Below, piece after piece: positions 1-9,609 of a DNA stretch of 64,000 bases. The stretch comes from an uncultured Blastocatellia bacterium (GTDB taxonomy: Bacteria > Acidobacteriota > Blastocatellia > Chloracidobacteriales > Chloracidobacteriaceae). The notes under the pieces were generated by a model that was not told the DNA's origin, did no database searches, and saw only the letters and a list, made by a program, of their open reading frames with translations. The position numbers and the translations under genes were made by a program. Location: assembly GCA_937934745.1 (NCBI GenBank), contig CALGZC010000007.1, positions 48,976-112,975 of the forward strand, read 5' to 3'. How positions within the stretch are numbered: the first letter of the stretch is position 1; every line of letters begins with the position of its first letter.

Positions 1-493
1 ACCGGATGTCGCGCGCCTGACCGTCGGCAACGACCTGGGCTAACATCGTGTGGACATACCTGCGGTCATCTGGATGCACGAGCTGCTCGATGGCCTCCGC
101 AGGCGTTCGCGGCGCCGAGGTGGCCGTCCGCCGTATTCGCTCTAGAGCTTGCCGAGACCAATGCAGCCGCTGACTGGGGACATCGTACGTCCACGTCATC
201 AGCTGCTCGAGGGCGACGACATCGGCGAAGTCGCGCTTGAGGTCGGCCTGCCGCATATCGTAAGTCTCGAACAGGCGGGCGAGAAACTCGGCAGCGCGCT
301 CCTCGGCTCCGGGCGCGTCCGTTTCCGCTAGGCATTTGCGCGCCACGCGCTGGTGAAGGCGAATAATGTCAGCCGCCGATGGCCACACATCGCCCTGGAG
401 GTGGGCGAAAGGACCGGCTTCAAAGCTGCCGCCCTGCACAAAGGCGCGCAACGCGGCGGCATAGGCTACTTCATCATCATCTAGCTTGATCAT
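1..493 (-). CDS. Partial PAS-domain protein, probable sensor kinase or other signalling protein (C-terminus beyond window)
   Basis: Manual translation from ATG at 493 on the minus strand runs open to the window edge: MIKLDDDEVAYAAALRAFVQGG...LHWSRQALERIRRT...AIEQLVHPDDRRYVHTMLAQVVADGQARDIR. The 'HPDDR..V' stretch is PAS-like. Missing from ORF track because no stop lies inside the window. Confidence 0.6.
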   Translation of the reverse strand, partial: MIKLDDDEVAYAAALRAFVQGGSFEAGPFAHLQGDVWPSAADIIRLHQRVARKCLAETDAPGAEERAAEFLARLFETYDMRQADLKRDFADVVALEQLMTWTYDVPSQRLHWSRQALERIRRTATSAPRTPAEAIEQLVHPDDRRYVHTMLAQVVADGQARDIR

Positions 494-500
494 CTAGCTT
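476..500. repeat. 12-bp direct repeat with 13-bp period at start of PAS protein
   Basis: ATCATCTAGCTT at 476-487 and 489-500. Confidence 0.95.
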
Positions 501-630
501 GGTATCGGACATATGAACTTGGGGGGAGTGCGGATTTGTCCTGTGCAATGCCGTCGCCTCAACGAGAGCAAGTCCCGCAGTGGAGCGGTGGGTACCTCGT
601 GAGCTGGACAAATCATCTCATGAGCTGAAC

Positions 631-1209
631 TTAATTTGCAACCCATCGTGGCGACAACAGGTCAATTTGGTTATTTTCAATATATTGCAATAAAGCTGCC
701 ACGCCGTGCTGCGCGAGAACGAAGTACTCGTACTCCGTCAAAGGGATGATGTAAAGTAGCTTGATAACCGTTGCCTGGTCTTCGATCAGATCGGGATCGG
801 CTTCGGTCAGCGCCGGATGAAGCCATAGATCAAAGCAGCGCGGGAAGCCGGGAATACCGTTCGGCGCACGAACGCACCCGTGCCAGTCAAACTGCGCCCC
901 CGGCGCTTGGGCGGCGGCGGCTACCTGCGCCAAAAATCCCATAGCGGCTACCTGCTCGGCCCGGTTAAGTGGCTGCTTGATGAGCCAGTGCAATTCGACC
1001 GGGACACCGTCGGCAGCGTGTGCCGTTTCAGATAGTCCCAGCGTGTTGAATGCAACTGCCGCCCCCAACGGGTCTTCCCAGACGGCAATGTGCAACCCCT
1101 CAGGGGTGGCGGCCATGTGCGTAGGGCGCCCCCACTGCTCGGAAAGTCTGAGAAAAATGCGCTGCCTGCGCGGCGTCGGCGACTTGACCATAGCAGATGG
1201 TGCGGACAT
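631..1209 (-). CDS. Suppressor-of-fused (SUFU)-like domain protein
   Basis: ORF 631..1443(-), trimmed to ATG at 1209 preceded by GGAG; sequence (LPLTEYEYFVLAQHGVAALLQYIENNQIDLLSPRW) resembles bacterial SUFU-domain proteins. Confidence 0.6.
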   Translation of the reverse strand: MSAPSAMVKSPTPRRQRIFLRLSEQWGRPTHMAATPEGLHIAVWEDPLGAAVAFNTLGLSETAHAADGVPVELHWLIKQPLNRAEQVAAMGFLAQVAAAAQAPGAQFDWHGCVRAPNGIPGFPRCFDLWLHPALTEADPDLIEDQATVIKLLYIIPLTEYEYFVLAQHGVAALLQYIENNQIDLLSPRWVAN

Positions 1210-1224
1210 ACAACCCGTTGCTCC

Positions 1225-1260
1225 TTTTCCTACGGTTTTTCCTACGGTTTTTCCTACGAT
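1225..1260. repeat. 12-bp tandem repeat x3 upstream of SUFU-like gene
   Basis: TTTTCCTACGGT / TTTTCCTACGGT / TTTTCCTACGAT. Confidence 0.97.
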
Positions 1261-1334
1261 GCAGGCAGATGGCCTTGCGGACCGATTGTTGAGTAGTGTG
1301 TGTTTTCTGGTTAGCGCGTCGTGCCGGTGATCTG

Positions 1335-2555
1335 ATGTCTGTCGCCAAACTCCAAGCTGAACTGCGAGCCGAACTTGAAACCATTCGGGCAGCAGGCCGG
1401 TGGCGCGAACTGCGCCCGGCGCAAGGCCCACCGACTGTAGCATTCCTCGGTCGCGAGCGGCAGTGGATCAATTTCTCCAGCAATGACTACCTCGGTTTGG
1501 CATCCCATCCGCGCCTCATCGCGGCCGCGCAGGCCGCGACCGCCCGCTGGGGCGCCGGGGCGACGGCCAGCCGTCTAATTTGCGGCACACTGGCGTTGCA
1601 CACCGATTTGGAAGCAGCGCTGGTCAATTTCAAGGTCGGCGGCCGCTCCGACTATCGCGCGTTGCTTTTCAACAGCGGCTACCAGGCCAACCTGTCGCTG
1701 CTGACAGCGCTGGCCGATGCCCCGGATGTCATCTTTTCCGATGCGCTCAACCACGCCAGCCTCATTGATGGCTGTCGCCTGAGCCGCGCCTCCGTCGTCG
1801 TCTATCGTCACTGCGATGTAGCCGACCTGCGGGCAAAAGTTGCGGCCCATCCGCAGGCGCGGCGGAAGCTCATCGTCACCGATGCGGTGTTTTCCATGGA
1901 TGGGGATGTCGCGCCGCTGGGGGAGCTACTTGACCTTGCCGAGGCCGCCGGCGCGTGGGTGGTGTTGGATGAAGCCCACGCGACGGGCGTTCTCGGTCCT
2001 GGCGGGCGCGGTCTGGCGGCCACGCTCGAGCGCGATGAACTGCCGCTGATCGTGATGGGCACGCTCGGCAAGGCGCTGGGGAGCTTTGGGGCGTTTGTCG
2101 TTGCGCCGAGCGTCGTGATTGAGTTGCTGATCAACCGGGCGCGGCCGTTTATTTTTACAACCGCCTTGCCGCCGGCGCCGGTTGCCGCCGCCCTGGAAGC
2201 GGTTCGCTTGCTGATGGAAAGCGATGCGCCGGTACGCGCGCTGCGGGCAAATATCATTCGCTTGGCGACGGCGCTGGGCCTGGAGCCGACGTGGCCCACG
2301 CCGATTTTCCCCATCGTGTGCGGCACCGAGCAGGCGACGCTGGCGGCAATGCAGGCGCTGGATGAACGTGGTTTTTACGTCGTGGCAATTCGTCCGCCGA
2401 CGGTGCCGCCCGGCGCTTCACGGCTGCGGTTGACCGTCACGGCGGCCCACACAGAGGAGCAGATTGCCGCCGTGGCCGAGGCCATTCAGGCGCTGCCACG
2501 CCCTGCCGGCCGGCCGCCAACCGTACTGCAGACCGTTGCGCGGGCAGCGGAGTGA
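1335..2555 (+). CDS. bioF: 8-amino-7-oxononanoate synthase / alpha-oxoamine synthase family
   Basis: [42 protein letters not shown] and [13 protein letters not shown] motifs. Confidence 0.85.
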   Translation: MSVAKLQAELRAELETIRAAGRWRELRPAQGPPTVAFLGRERQWINFSSNDYLGLASHPRLIAAAQAATARWGAGATASRLICGTLALHTDLEAALVNFKVGGRSDYRALLFNSGYQANLSLLTALADAPDVIFSDALNHASLIDGCRLSRASVVVYRHCDVADLRAKVAAHPQARRKLIVTDAVFSMDGDVAPLGELLDLAEAAGAWVVLDEAHATGVLGPGGRGLAATLERDELPLIVMGTLGKALGSFGAFVVAPSVVIELLINRARPFIFTTALPPAPVAAALEAVRLLMESDAPVRALRANIIRLATALGLEPTWPTPIFPIVCGTEQATLAAMQALDERGFYVVAIRPPTVPPGASRLRLTVTAAHTEEQIAAVAEAIQALPRPAGRPPTVLQTVARAAE

Positions 2556-2625
2556 GCTCTGCGCGCACGACAAGCACAACAAAGAGCCTTCCGGCGGACC
2601 CGCGCTGTCGTCCGCTCCGCGGGTT

Positions 2626-2655
2626 GCGGATCCCCTGCTGGCGGATACCCTGTTG
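2626..2655. repeat. 15-bp imperfect tandem duplication
   Basis: GCGGATCCCCTGCTG / GCGGATACCCTGTTG. Confidence 0.85.
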
Positions 2656-2855
2656 AAGTAGGCGTTGAGAGCGTTCGGCCCGCGATGGGCGAACCCCGGC
2701 AACGCGATACACCCAAACTGTCAAGCCGGTTGTGAGGCCGGTTTCCACAGCGTTCAAGCCTATTCGTTCCAAGCCTGTTTTTCAAAAGCCCGTTTGCGCT
2801 GCCTGTTTTGGCAACACGACCGGCTTTCGTCAGGCTTTGTCCTGATCTGTCGTGA

Positions 2856-4109
2856 TTATTCGTAGCGCAGGGCTTCCGCCGGATCGAGATAGGCGGCTTT
2901 GATGGCCGGGAAAAGTCCGGCGACGAGGCCAATGCCGACCGAAACGGCCAAGCCAACCACGACCCAGAAGGCGGAGACGCTGGAAGGCAAGCCGGGGAAG
3001 GCGACGTTGAGGATGGCGCTGATGCCCAGCCCGGCTAACAGGCCGATGCAGCCGCCCAGTCCGGTCAGCGACATCGCCTCAATCAAAAACTGCAGGATGA
3101 TGTCGCGCCGGCGGGCGCCCAGGGCGCGCCGCGTGCCGATTTCCTTTGTGCGCTCCGTAACGGAAACCAGCATGATGTTGAGGACGCCGATGCCGCCGAT
3201 GAGCAGCGCCATGCCCGAAATCGGCACGACAATCGCGGCCAGCGCGAGCGTGATCTTGCCAAAGCCTTCTTTTTCGGCGTTGGGCGTTGACACGTAAAAG
3301 TCGTCGGCTTTGTCAAACGGCACGTTGCGCCGCTTGCGAAGCAACTGCGTGATGTCGTCCACCATGCGGTCGAGCTGCCCATCCCGCGCCTTGGCGACAA
3401 TCATGTAGTTTTTTTCCCGCGGGTAGAGCCGCCGAAACGCGGCGTGAGGAACGATAGCGCAGTTGTCTTCCCAGTTCGCGCCGGGGAACATCCCGCGCGC
3501 CGCGCTTTTTTCCAGAACCCCGACGACGCGGAAAATTTGCCCGTTGATGGTGAACTCGTTGCCGGCGGCCTCGGTCGTGCCGAAGAGCGTTTCAGCCATA
3601 TCGTAGCCGATGACGGCTACCGCTACTCCGTGACGGCTTTCAACCTCGGTGTAGTAGCGTCCGACTAGGATTTGCATGTTGCGCGCTTCGAGAAATGCCG
3701 GGTCGCCGCCGCGCAGAACAGGGTTGTTTGCCTGTCGGTCGCGGTATTTGATGATGGGCGCATCGCGGCTGCCAGGCCACTTGCCGAGGCAGGCCGTCGC
3801 CGCGGCGACGCTAGGCAACGCCGCCACGGCCAGCCCGTCCTCGTAGGTCAAGTCCCTCCGCTGGCGCTCTTCAAACGTGGGTTCGCGCGGGCCGCCAAAG
3901 TCAAACTTGGAGACAAAGACGGTGCTGGTTCCAAACCGCTCGACCATTGCGGCGAAGCCTTCTTCCAGTCCGGTGACCACCGATGACACGAGGATCACCG
4001 AGGTCGTCCCAATGATGACGCCTAAAATGGTGAGCAGCGACCGGAACTTGTGCGCGCCAATCGTGGCCAGGGCCTGCCCTAAGCTTTCGCGGATGCTGAG
4101 AAACAACAT
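2856..4109 (-). CDS. ABC transporter permease, MacB/FtsX type
   Basis: N-term SLGQALATIGAHKFRSLLTILGVIIGTTSVI; C-term GGIGVLNIMLVSVTERTKEIGTRRALGARRRDI and DPAEALRYE. Confidence 0.9.
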   Translation of the reverse strand: MLFLSIRESLGQALATIGAHKFRSLLTILGVIIGTTSVILVSSVVTGLEEGFAAMVERFGTSTVFVSKFDFGGPREPTFEERQRRDLTYEDGLAVAALPSVAAATACLGKWPGSRDAPIIKYRDRQANNPVLRGGDPAFLEARNMQILVGRYYTEVESRHGVAVAVIGYDMAETLFGTTEAAGNEFTINGQIFRVVGVLEKSAARGMFPGANWEDNCAIVPHAAFRRLYPREKNYMIVAKARDGQLDRMVDDITQLLRKRRNVPFDKADDFYVSTPNAEKEGFGKITLALAAIVVPISGMALLIGGIGVLNIMLVSVTERTKEIGTRRALGARRRDIILQFLIEAMSLTGLGGCIGLLAGLGISAILNVAFPGLPSSVSAFWVVVGLAVSVGIGLVAGLFPAIKAAYLDPAEALRYE

Positions 4110-4121
4110 GTCGGTTCCGAT

Positions 4122-5363
4122 TCACTCTGCCCGCAGCGCCGTGATTGGGTCGAGATTCGCCGCCCGATATGCCGGGTAGATGCCAAAGACTAGCCCGACG
4201 CTGAGGGAAACGGCCAGCGCCAGCGCCACTGCCCAGAGCGGCATGGCAAAGGGCAGCCCAAACTGCGCCGCGATGACCAGCCCTCCCCAGGCGACGGCCA
4301 GTCCGATGACGCCGCCGACGCTTGAAAGCAAGGCGGATTCCACCAGGAACTGCGCCAGAATATCGCGCCGCCGCGCGCCAAGGCTCTTGCGAATGCCGAT
4401 CTCGCGCGTTCGCTCCGTGACGGCGACCAGCATGATGTTCATGATGACGATGCCTCCCACCACGAGCGAGATGGAAACCACGCCGAGCGCCACAACGGTG
4501 ACCATGCCGGTGAGTTTGCCCCAGAGATCCTTCAGGGCGTCCACGCTGATAAACCCAAAGTCATCTCGCTGGTCCGGCCGCAGGTGATGTCGCATGCGCA
4601 TGATGCCGCGCACTTGGTCTTCGAGCGCTTCCGGCGTCACGCCCGGCTTGGGCTGGATCACGATGGAGAGCGACTGGCGCGGGCCGAACAGGCGCAGGTG
4701 CGTCGCCGGCGGCATCACGACAAACGTATCGCGGTCATTGCCTAAAAATGCGCCAAGCTCCTTGGAAACCCCAATGATGCGGAACAACTCGCCTTGAATG
4801 CGGATTTCTTCCCCAACGGGATTTTTGCCTCCAAAAAGCTTCTCGCGGATTTTGTAGCCCACGAAAACCACATTGGCGCGACTTTCGTCCTCGCTTGCGA
4901 TGATGAACCGCCCTTCCTCGACCGCGATGTTACCGGCGCCCATGGTGGGGATACTGGGCGAGTAGCCAATCGCGGACACATTCGTCAGCTCCGCTCCGCC
5001 GTGGCGCAGATATGGAATGGACTGCTCAAGCCGGATGCCCATCTCCTGCGCCAGGCTCGCTCGCTCGCGCAAGTCGCGGTAATCATCCAGGGTGATGGGC
5101 TTGTTTTTCTGGACGCGCAGCCATTCGTCCAGGCTGGTCACAATGCCGTAGCGGTCAAGCGTGATGGTATTAGCTCCGAAATCCTTTTCCATTGTTTCGC
5201 CGACATAGACATTGATGCCCTCGATGACGGCGGCGACCGCCACCACGGTCATCACGCCGAAGATGACGCCCAGAAGCGTCAAAAAGCTTCGCAGCTTGTG
5301 GGCGCGCAGCGCTTCGACGGCCAGCCGAACCGCCTCATGAAATGGCATCGCGCCGGTAGACAT
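4122..5363 (-). CDS. ABC transporter permease, MacB/FtsX type
   Basis: EALRAHKLRSFLTLLGVIFGVMTVVAVAAV and VMNIMLVAVTERTREIGIRKSLGARRRDI; tandem with previous permease. Confidence 0.9.
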   Translation of the reverse strand: MSTGAMPFHEAVRLAVEALRAHKLRSFLTLLGVIFGVMTVVAVAAVIEGINVYVGETMEKDFGANTITLDRYGIVTSLDEWLRVQKNKPITLDDYRDLRERASLAQEMGIRLEQSIPYLRHGGAELTNVSAIGYSPSIPTMGAGNIAVEEGRFIIASEDESRANVVFVGYKIREKLFGGKNPVGEEIRIQGELFRIIGVSKELGAFLGNDRDTFVVMPPATHLRLFGPRQSLSIVIQPKPGVTPEALEDQVRGIMRMRHHLRPDQRDDFGFISVDALKDLWGKLTGMVTVVALGVVSISLVVGGIVIMNIMLVAVTERTREIGIRKSLGARRRDILAQFLVESALLSSVGGVIGLAVAWGGLVIAAQFGLPFAMPLWAVALALAVSLSVGLVFGIYPAYRAANLDPITALRAE

Positions 5364-5496
5364 GGAAAACCTCGGTGCGCTAGAGATGGACACGGTGATG
5401 TCACCGGTGCAAAACGATAAGTCCCAGGCAAGGGTTTCGGCAAACACCTGCAACAACAATCCGGTCACAACCCCGTCGTGTCCCCCCCTACAGCCT

Positions 5497-6105
5497 ATGC
5501 AGCAACGTTTTTATCCCGTCCAGTTGGCCTTGTTGCTTGGGTGTGTTTTGCTCGGTGCGTGCCGCACCAGTCCCCTTACGTCCACGCCGCCTGAACTGTT
5601 TGCCTTGATCGCACGCTTTCTGCCGCAGTTTGACGGTGCGCGATCGCGCGCAGGACAGCCCCGATTCACACGGGCCGAGGCAGAACGCCTTCTTTCCGAC
5701 GGGCAGATCGAACAACGCTGGCGCGGCAAAAACGGATGGGAAGTTCTGACCGTGGCAATGACCGTGCGGTTTGGGAAGGGCGACGGGCGGTGCCGCATCG
5801 CCGTGGCGGCCCTGCCCGGCCAGGACGTGGTCCACAGTGTGACCTTTCAACTGTTTCAGTTGACCGATCCGGCGCTTGCCGACGATGAAAATCACGTGAT
5901 TGCGGCCTTTGTACACCAGTACGGCGACCCATCCGACGTTGACGCGCCAGACATTGATCTGGTCTGGCGGTTGGCAGAAGGCGCCCTGGTTCTGATGGCT
6001 GCCGACGCCGACAATCCGACGATGACCTTTGCATTGCGCCCGCTTTCCGACATACCGGTGGATGACGCGCCTGGGGATGGTGGTGAGTTGCGCGACCACG
6101 ACTAA
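5497..6105 (+). CDS. Putative lipoprotein of unknown function
   Basis: Start MQQRFYPVQLALLLGCVLLGAC: hydrophobic signal with LLGAC lipobox. Confidence 0.55.
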   Translation: MQQRFYPVQLALLLGCVLLGACRTSPLTSTPPELFALIARFLPQFDGARSRAGQPRFTRAEAERLLSDGQIEQRWRGKNGWEVLTVAMTVRFGKGDGRCRIAVAALPGQDVVHSVTFQLFQLTDPALADDENHVIAAFVHQYGDPSDVDAPDIDLVWRLAEGALVLMAADADNPTMTFALRPLSDIPVDDAPGDGGELRDHD

Positions 6106-6285
6106 GCGGGTCACCGGGCAATTCCGCCGGCGGCTGCGCAGAGGAGGCCCCGTCCTGACGGTGGTCCGTCCTGCATACAGGCCCCGTTGCCCCTAGGCAT
6201 GTAAGAACGGGCCTTCATCGGCGGGAGGCAGAACGTGATCACAATGCATCCGACCCCCAGGGGCGGCCGGCGGCCCTGTTACTGC

Positions 6286-6861
6286 CTACTGCCGCCACAA
6301 CCACAGCGCCCCCAGCGCCAGAAAAACGCCTGCAAAACCCACTGCGGCCCGGTACTCGCGGTGGCGCCAGTAAAGCCGTTCGTCAAATCCATCGCACCAG
6401 GCAGCACCCAGGTGACGCCACGCTGGCAGAAAAAGCGGCGTCCGGTCTGCATACGCCGGATAGTCGGCAGGGAAGAGTTTGCGCAGGTGGTCCTCTTCGG
6501 CGCGCATAACGGGCCAGTAAATGCCGACAAACAACGCGCTCACGGCCACTGCCAAGGGCCAGGGTGCAGCCGCCACTAGACAGCCCACCGTCATCAACCA
6601 ACTGCCAAGATACAGCGGGTTGCGCGTCAGCCGGTAGGGGCCCTGGGTCGTTAGGGCCTCGTCCTTGCGCAGATGTCCGGTTGCCCAGGTGCGCAGGGCA
6701 ACACCGATGCCGCCGATGAGTGCGCCTGCAACCATCCGCATCGGGGACGGCTCTGCGGTCACAAGAAACACAACCGCGACCAAAAACCCCAGTGGGACAC
6801 GCACCCGTTGCGCTGTGGCCTGAAGACACGCCTGGCGGCTCGTTGGTGGCTTCCACGTCAT
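6286..6861 (-). CDS. Isoprenylcysteine carboxyl methyltransferase / phospholipid methyltransferase family membrane protein
   Basis: LRTWATGHLRKDEALTTQGPYRLTRNPLYLGSWLMTVG and ...EEDHLRKLFPADYPAYADRTPLFLP motifs. Confidence 0.8.
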   Translation of the reverse strand: MTWKPPTSRQACLQATAQRVRVPLGFLVAVVFLVTAEPSPMRMVAGALIGGIGVALRTWATGHLRKDEALTTQGPYRLTRNPLYLGSWLMTVGCLVAAAPWPLAVAVSALFVGIYWPVMRAEEDHLRKLFPADYPAYADRTPLFLPAWRHLGAAWCDGFDERLYWRHREYRAAVGFAGVFLALGALWLWRQ

Positions 6862-6870
6862 GGCCCCGCC

Positions 6871-7845
6871 CTATACGATACCGCATGCGCGACGTGCCGC
6901 ATCAATCGTCGCCAACGCAACCTGCCGCGCGCGGGCGGCCCCGGCGCGCAAGACATCTTCCAGATCGTCCGGGCGCTGCAACCACTCACGGTAGCGGTCG
7001 CGCGCCGGACCGAATCGTTGTTTGAGCTTGGCCAGCAGAGCCCTCTTTGCCTCGCCGTAGCCGTACCCACCGGCGCGAAACGCTTCTGCCATCGCCGTTG
7101 TCTCTTCCGGGGATGCCACCAGGGCATAGAGTTGAAAAATCGTGTTTTTGGTCGGGTCTTTGGGGGCTTCGACCGGAGTCGAGTCGGTGACAATCCCCAT
7201 GACGGCTTTCTTCAGGGCCCCATCGTCAGCAAAAAGCTCGATCGTATTGCCGTAGGATTTGCTCATTTTCTGACCATCCGTACCCGGCACGATGCTCGCT
7301 TCCGCACTGACGCGCACTTCCGGCAAGACAAAGACCTCACCGTAGGTATGGTTGAAGTAGCCGGCCATATCGCGTGTCATCTCAACGTGCTGTACCTGGT
7401 CGGCCCCGACCGGCACCACATTGGAACGATAGGCCAGAATATCGGCGGCCATCAGTACCGGGTAGTAAAACAATCCCACCTTGGCCGGAAGCCCACGCGC
7501 AACCTTATCCTTATAGGCATGCGCGCGTTCCAGCAGGCCCATCCCGGTCACCGTTGCCAGCAACCAGGCGAGTTCATGGAGTTCGGGAATGTCTGACTGG
7601 CGAAATAGTGTCGCCCGCTGTGGGTCAAGCCCCAGCGCCAGATAGGCGGCGGCGACATCGCGCGTCAATGCACGCAACTGGTGGGCGTCATTGACGGTGG
7701 TCAGGGCATGGTAGTTGGCGATGAAATAAAACGCCTCACCTTCCCCCTGGAGCGCAATGTGCTGCCCAATGGCGCCGAAGTAGTTGCCGAGATGCAACTT
7801 ACCCGAAGGCTGGATACCGGAAAGAAAACGAATCGGTTGCGTCAT
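6871..7845 (-). CDS. trpS: Tryptophanyl-tRNA synthetase
   Basis: FLSGIQPSGKLHLGNYFGAI, PVLMAADILAYRSNVVPVGADQVQHVEMTRDMA, KMSKSYGNTI. Confidence 0.95.
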   Translation of the reverse strand: MTQPIRFLSGIQPSGKLHLGNYFGAIGQHIALQGEGEAFYFIANYHALTTVNDAHQLRALTRDVAAAYLALGLDPQRATLFRQSDIPELHELAWLLATVTGMGLLERAHAYKDKVARGLPAKVGLFYYPVLMAADILAYRSNVVPVGADQVQHVEMTRDMAGYFNHTYGEVFVLPEVRVSAEASIVPGTDGQKMSKSYGNTIELFADDGALKKAVMGIVTDSTPVEAPKDPTKNTIFQLYALVASPEETTAMAEAFRAGGYGYGEAKRALLAKLKQRFGPARDRYREWLQRPDDLEDVLRAGAARARQVALATIDAARRACGIV

Positions 7846-7865
7846 GCGGTTGTGCGTTAGAAGGC

Positions 7866-9137
7866 CTATGTGGCTTCAACAAAATCGAGTGCCTTGCCGT
7901 GGGATTCCTCGAGGAGCGCCAGCGCGAGGTAGGCGAGCAGCGTGCAGCCAATCCCAACCGCTAAGGCGCTGTAAAGTAATCCAAGCGCCGTGTGATACGT
8001 GAGCCACTGTAGCGCCAGCGTCAGCGGCACTACCGATGCCCGGACAAAGTTCGGCGCGCTCGTGGCAACCGTGGCGCGCAGGTTCGTGCCGAATTGTTCG
8101 GCAGCAATCGTGATGAACACCGCCCAGTAGCCGGCTGCGATGCCCAGTGCGAAGCACAGGGCATAGAAATAGGTCAGCGACGCCCCCCGCGAGGTGACAT
8201 AGACAAACGTCAACGCCAGCGTCAACGTCTGAAAGGCGAACACGACACGCTTGCGGCTCTGCAAGTACTGACTCAACAGCCCGCTGGCCACATCCCCAAC
8301 GACCAACCCGGCATAGGCGTACTTGATGGCATCGCCCGCCGTCACGCCCGGAATGTCCAGCTCGCGTGACAACTCGGGCGAGAGGGTAATTAAGATCCCG
8401 ATGGCGAACCACAGCGGCACACCGATCAAAATTGAGCACAGGAAGCGCCGGAAGCGGTCGGCGTTGGTAAACAGGGCAAAGAAGTTGCCGCGCGAGACCT
8501 CCTGCTGGTCAAGCGCGTGGAACAGCTTCGACTCCAGCAGCGTGGCACGCATCGCCAGCAGCAGAAACCCCAGTAGGCCGCCGCTCATGTAGGCAACCTG
8601 CCACGAGAAGTACTTGCCGACCGTCGCCGCCACCACGGCCCCCGAAACGCCGACGCCGGCGACAATTGCCGTACCGTAGCCGCGCAGTTCCTTCGGCAGG
8701 CTTTCGCTGACGAGCGTCACCGCCGCACCGAGTTCGCCCGCCAGTCCGATGCCGGCCAGAAAACGTAGGACGACGTATAGCTGAAACGGTGTTATGCCGC
8801 CCGGCAACCAACCCGCCAGCTCGATGATGAACGCATTGGCGAAGTTGGCGACCGAGTAGAGCACAATCGAGCCGAACAGCACCGAGCGCCGTCCACGCTT
8901 GTCGCCCAGCACGCCCCACAGCACACCGCCGATGAGCAAACCGACCATCTGCACGTCGAGCAGAAGAATCCCGTCATCGAGGAGTTGCTGCCCGCTCAGA
9001 CCCAGAGCCTGCAAGCTCGGCACGCGCACGATGCCGAACAGGAGCAGGTCGTAAATATCCACAAAGTAGCCCAGCGCCGAAACGATCACCGTCGCCGAAC
9101 AAAGCGGCGCAAAGCGTTCAGGGAGGAGAGCGCGCAT
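7866..9137 (-). CDS. Major facilitator superfamily transporter
   Basis: Multiple TM segments; GVLGDKRGRRSVLFGSIVLYS; start trimmed to MRALLPERF. Confidence 0.8.
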   Translation of the reverse strand: MRALLPERFAPLCSATVIVSALGYFVDIYDLLLFGIVRVPSLQALGLSGQQLLDDGILLLDVQMVGLLIGGVLWGVLGDKRGRRSVLFGSIVLYSVANFANAFIIELAGWLPGGITPFQLYVVLRFLAGIGLAGELGAAVTLVSESLPKELRGYGTAIVAGVGVSGAVVAATVGKYFSWQVAYMSGGLLGFLLLAMRATLLESKLFHALDQQEVSRGNFFALFTNADRFRRFLCSILIGVPLWFAIGILITLSPELSRELDIPGVTAGDAIKYAYAGLVVGDVASGLLSQYLQSRKRVVFAFQTLTLALTFVYVTSRGASLTYFYALCFALGIAAGYWAVFITIAAEQFGTNLRATVATSAPNFVRASVVPLTLALQWLTYHTALGLLYSALAVGIGCTLLAYLALALLEESHGKALDFVEAT

Positions 9138-9156
9138 AGAAACCGCAGAGCTGAGA

Positions 9157-9182
9157 CAGTCGAGAATCGCAGTTGAGAATCG
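9157..9182. repeat. 13-bp tandem duplication just upstream of MFS gene start
   Basis: CAGTCGAGAATCG / CAGTTGAGAATCG. Confidence 0.9.
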
Positions 9183-9609
9183 GTGTTTGCAAGCATAGCC
9201 CAAGCGACCCCCAGAGGCGTCAACTTTTGCGCAACGGCCCGGACGGCACCACCGGTCATCGACCGCCACCCACGCGCTTGTGGCAGGGAGCCCTGTTGGA
9301 CGTTGGTTGCGCCGGCAGCAGCGCAGCCGTTGAACCGGCGTACCAGTGGAAACTACACTGGCATCGGCGGCCGTTGCGCGGCGAACGCCGGCCACCGCGT
9401 GCTGTCGCTGCACGACCCAGTCGGTGGCGATGGTGGGCGACGTGTTGGCACGCCGAACCGGCGTGGGGGACAGCCTTTGCCACTGTAGAGGCGAAACGGG
9501 ATGTCAGGCACCTTGACCCGCTGTATTGTACGGCGTATCACCTTACCGGCTGCCATCCTGTATGGCGCCGGCGGATTTTGCTCCTGTTTTTCTCCTGGTT
9601 TGGTCAATC

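Noticed and set aside
4794-5420. 208-aa plus-strand ORF opposite the permease gene
   Set aside because: Antisense to a well-supported FtsX-type permease; no recognisable domain.
6673-7596. 307-aa plus-strand ORF opposite trpS and the methyltransferase gene
   Set aside because: Antisense to trpS, which has unmistakable synthetase motifs.
9183-9609. Small ORFs between MFS gene and queD
   Set aside because: Arg/Pro/Cys-rich, overlapping in several frames, no RBS or recognisable domain.
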